A stretch of DNA of 5,031 bases from Aquirhabdus sp. (GTDB taxonomy: Bacteria; Pseudomonadota; Gammaproteobacteria; Pseudomonadales; Moraxellaceae), in contig JASLJP010000203.1 in NCBI GenBank assembly GCA_030152425.1, forward strand, positions 1-5,031, given 5' to 3'. Every line of letters begins with the position of its first letter. Positions within the stretch are counted from its first letter, which is position 1. Below the pieces are notes generated by a model. It ran no database searches. It worked only from the letters and a program-made list of their open reading frames with translations, and was not told where the DNA came from. Positions 4,696-5,031 of this stretch are shown piece by piece. The position numbers were made by a program, and so were the translations under genes.

Positions 4696-4723
4696 CAATA
4701 TTCAGTGCCCAAATCCTTATAAT
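4696..4723 (+). promoter_or_regulatory. Promoter of tsaD
   Basis: A perfect -10 TATAAT lies at 4718-4723. The -35 region is poor (CAATAT at 4696-4701, 16-base spacer). An AT-rich tract at 4677-4701, with T- and A-runs, may act as an UP-like element. The start would fall near 4730, leaving a leader of about 45 bases. Confidence 0.5.
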
Positions 4724-4774
4724 GGCAGCCTGCTGCATAGGTGGCTTTGGATTGTATCGATTGGGGTGGTGGTT

Positions 4775-5031
4775 ATGCTGGTTTTGGGCTTGGAAACGTC
4801 GTGTGATGAAACGGGCTTAGCGCTCTATGACAGTGAGCGCGGGCTGCTTGGGCAGGTACTGCACAGCCAGATCGCATTGCACGCGGAGTACGGTGGTGTG
4901 GTGCCAGAACTGGCCTCGCGTGACCATGTCCGTAAGATGATTCCCTTGCTGGAGAGCTTACTGACCCAAACCGGTGTACAGAAAAGCGCGCTCAGTGCCG
5001 TGGCTTTTACCCGTGGGCCGGGACTGATGGG
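4775..5031 (+). CDS. tsaD: tRNA N6-adenosine threonylcarbamoyltransferase TsaD (5' part, cut by window end)
   Basis: TsaD, with TsaB and TsaE, transfers threonylcarbamoyl from threonylcarbamoyl-AMP to adenosine 37 of tRNAs that read ANN codons (the t6A modification). Only the first 85 codons are present; the whole protein is usually about 340 residues. The ASKHA/Kae1 N terminus is clear: LVLGLETSCDETGLALYD (2-19) with the nucleotide-binding ETSCDET motif. HAEYGGVVPELASRDHVRK follows (39-57 by count), starting with the first family metal-site region, and then RGPGLMG at the cut end. This is nearly identical in layout to the E. coli protein. The Shine-Dalgarno site is weak (GGGGT just upstream); GTG codons at 4766 and 4769 are in frame, but MLVLGLETS matches the family start. 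The gene is divergent from rpsU. Confidence 0.95.
   Translation, partial: MLVLGLETSCDETGLALYDSERGLLGQVLHSQIALHAEYGGVVPELASRDHVRKMIPLLESLLTQTGVQKSALSAVAFTRGPGLM

Noticed and set aside
4682..4698. TTGAAAATTTTATCCAA as an UmuDAb/LexA-type damage box before tsaD
   Set aside because: Only the outer TTG and CAA and a few A/T positions match; spacing and right half do not fit, and tsaD is a housekeeping gene.

Overview
The window looks like ordinary chromosomal housekeeping DNA from a gammaproteobacterium. RecO, PdxJ, a QmcA-type SPFH protein, ribosomal protein S21 and TsaD all read like close relatives of their Escherichia coli counterparts. The small lysine/aspartate-tailed lipoprotein next to recO, and the S21-YqeY pair divergent from tsaD, suggest the Pseudomonadales/Moraxellaceae side of the class. 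Base composition is roughly balanced by eye, which is higher than typical Acinetobacter. The genus cannot be fixed from this sequence.

Layout. Positions 46-3376 run on the plus strand: a small lipoprotein, recO (recombinational repair), pdxJ (last step of pyridoxine 5'-phosphate synthesis), then a 147-base gap and a two-gene membrane operon of qmcA and an NfeD-family partner joined by an ATGA overlap. Positions 3410-4507 run on the minus strand and converge on the NfeD gene. In transcription order they are rpsU (S21), a GatB/YqeY-domain protein and a TusA-family sulfurtransferase. From 4775 to the window end, tsaD starts on the plus strand, divergent from rpsU across a 267-base region holding both promoters.

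How the genes relate. recO and pdxJ are a long-standing neighbour pair, though pdxJ may also have its own promoter. QmcA and NfeD-type proteins are paired widely as membrane-microdomain scaffold and partner. The tsaD/rpsU divergence is the classic start of the macromolecular-synthesis operon, but here dnaG does not follow: YqeY and a TusA-like gene end the run. A terminator-like hairpin after rpsU suggests S21 is mostly made from a short transcript.

No mobile element, CRISPR array, tRNA or rRNA was seen, and no clear new multi-gene system. The parts least explained by the genes are non-coding: (1) a long bulged inverted repeat between pdxJ and qmcA; (2) a 13-base perfect inverted repeat plus a 10-base direct repeat linking the tusA-like coding end to its 3' flank; (3) a chain of four closely packed hairpins after rpsU; (4) two 9-base words repeated in the same order in the rpsU promoter and leader.
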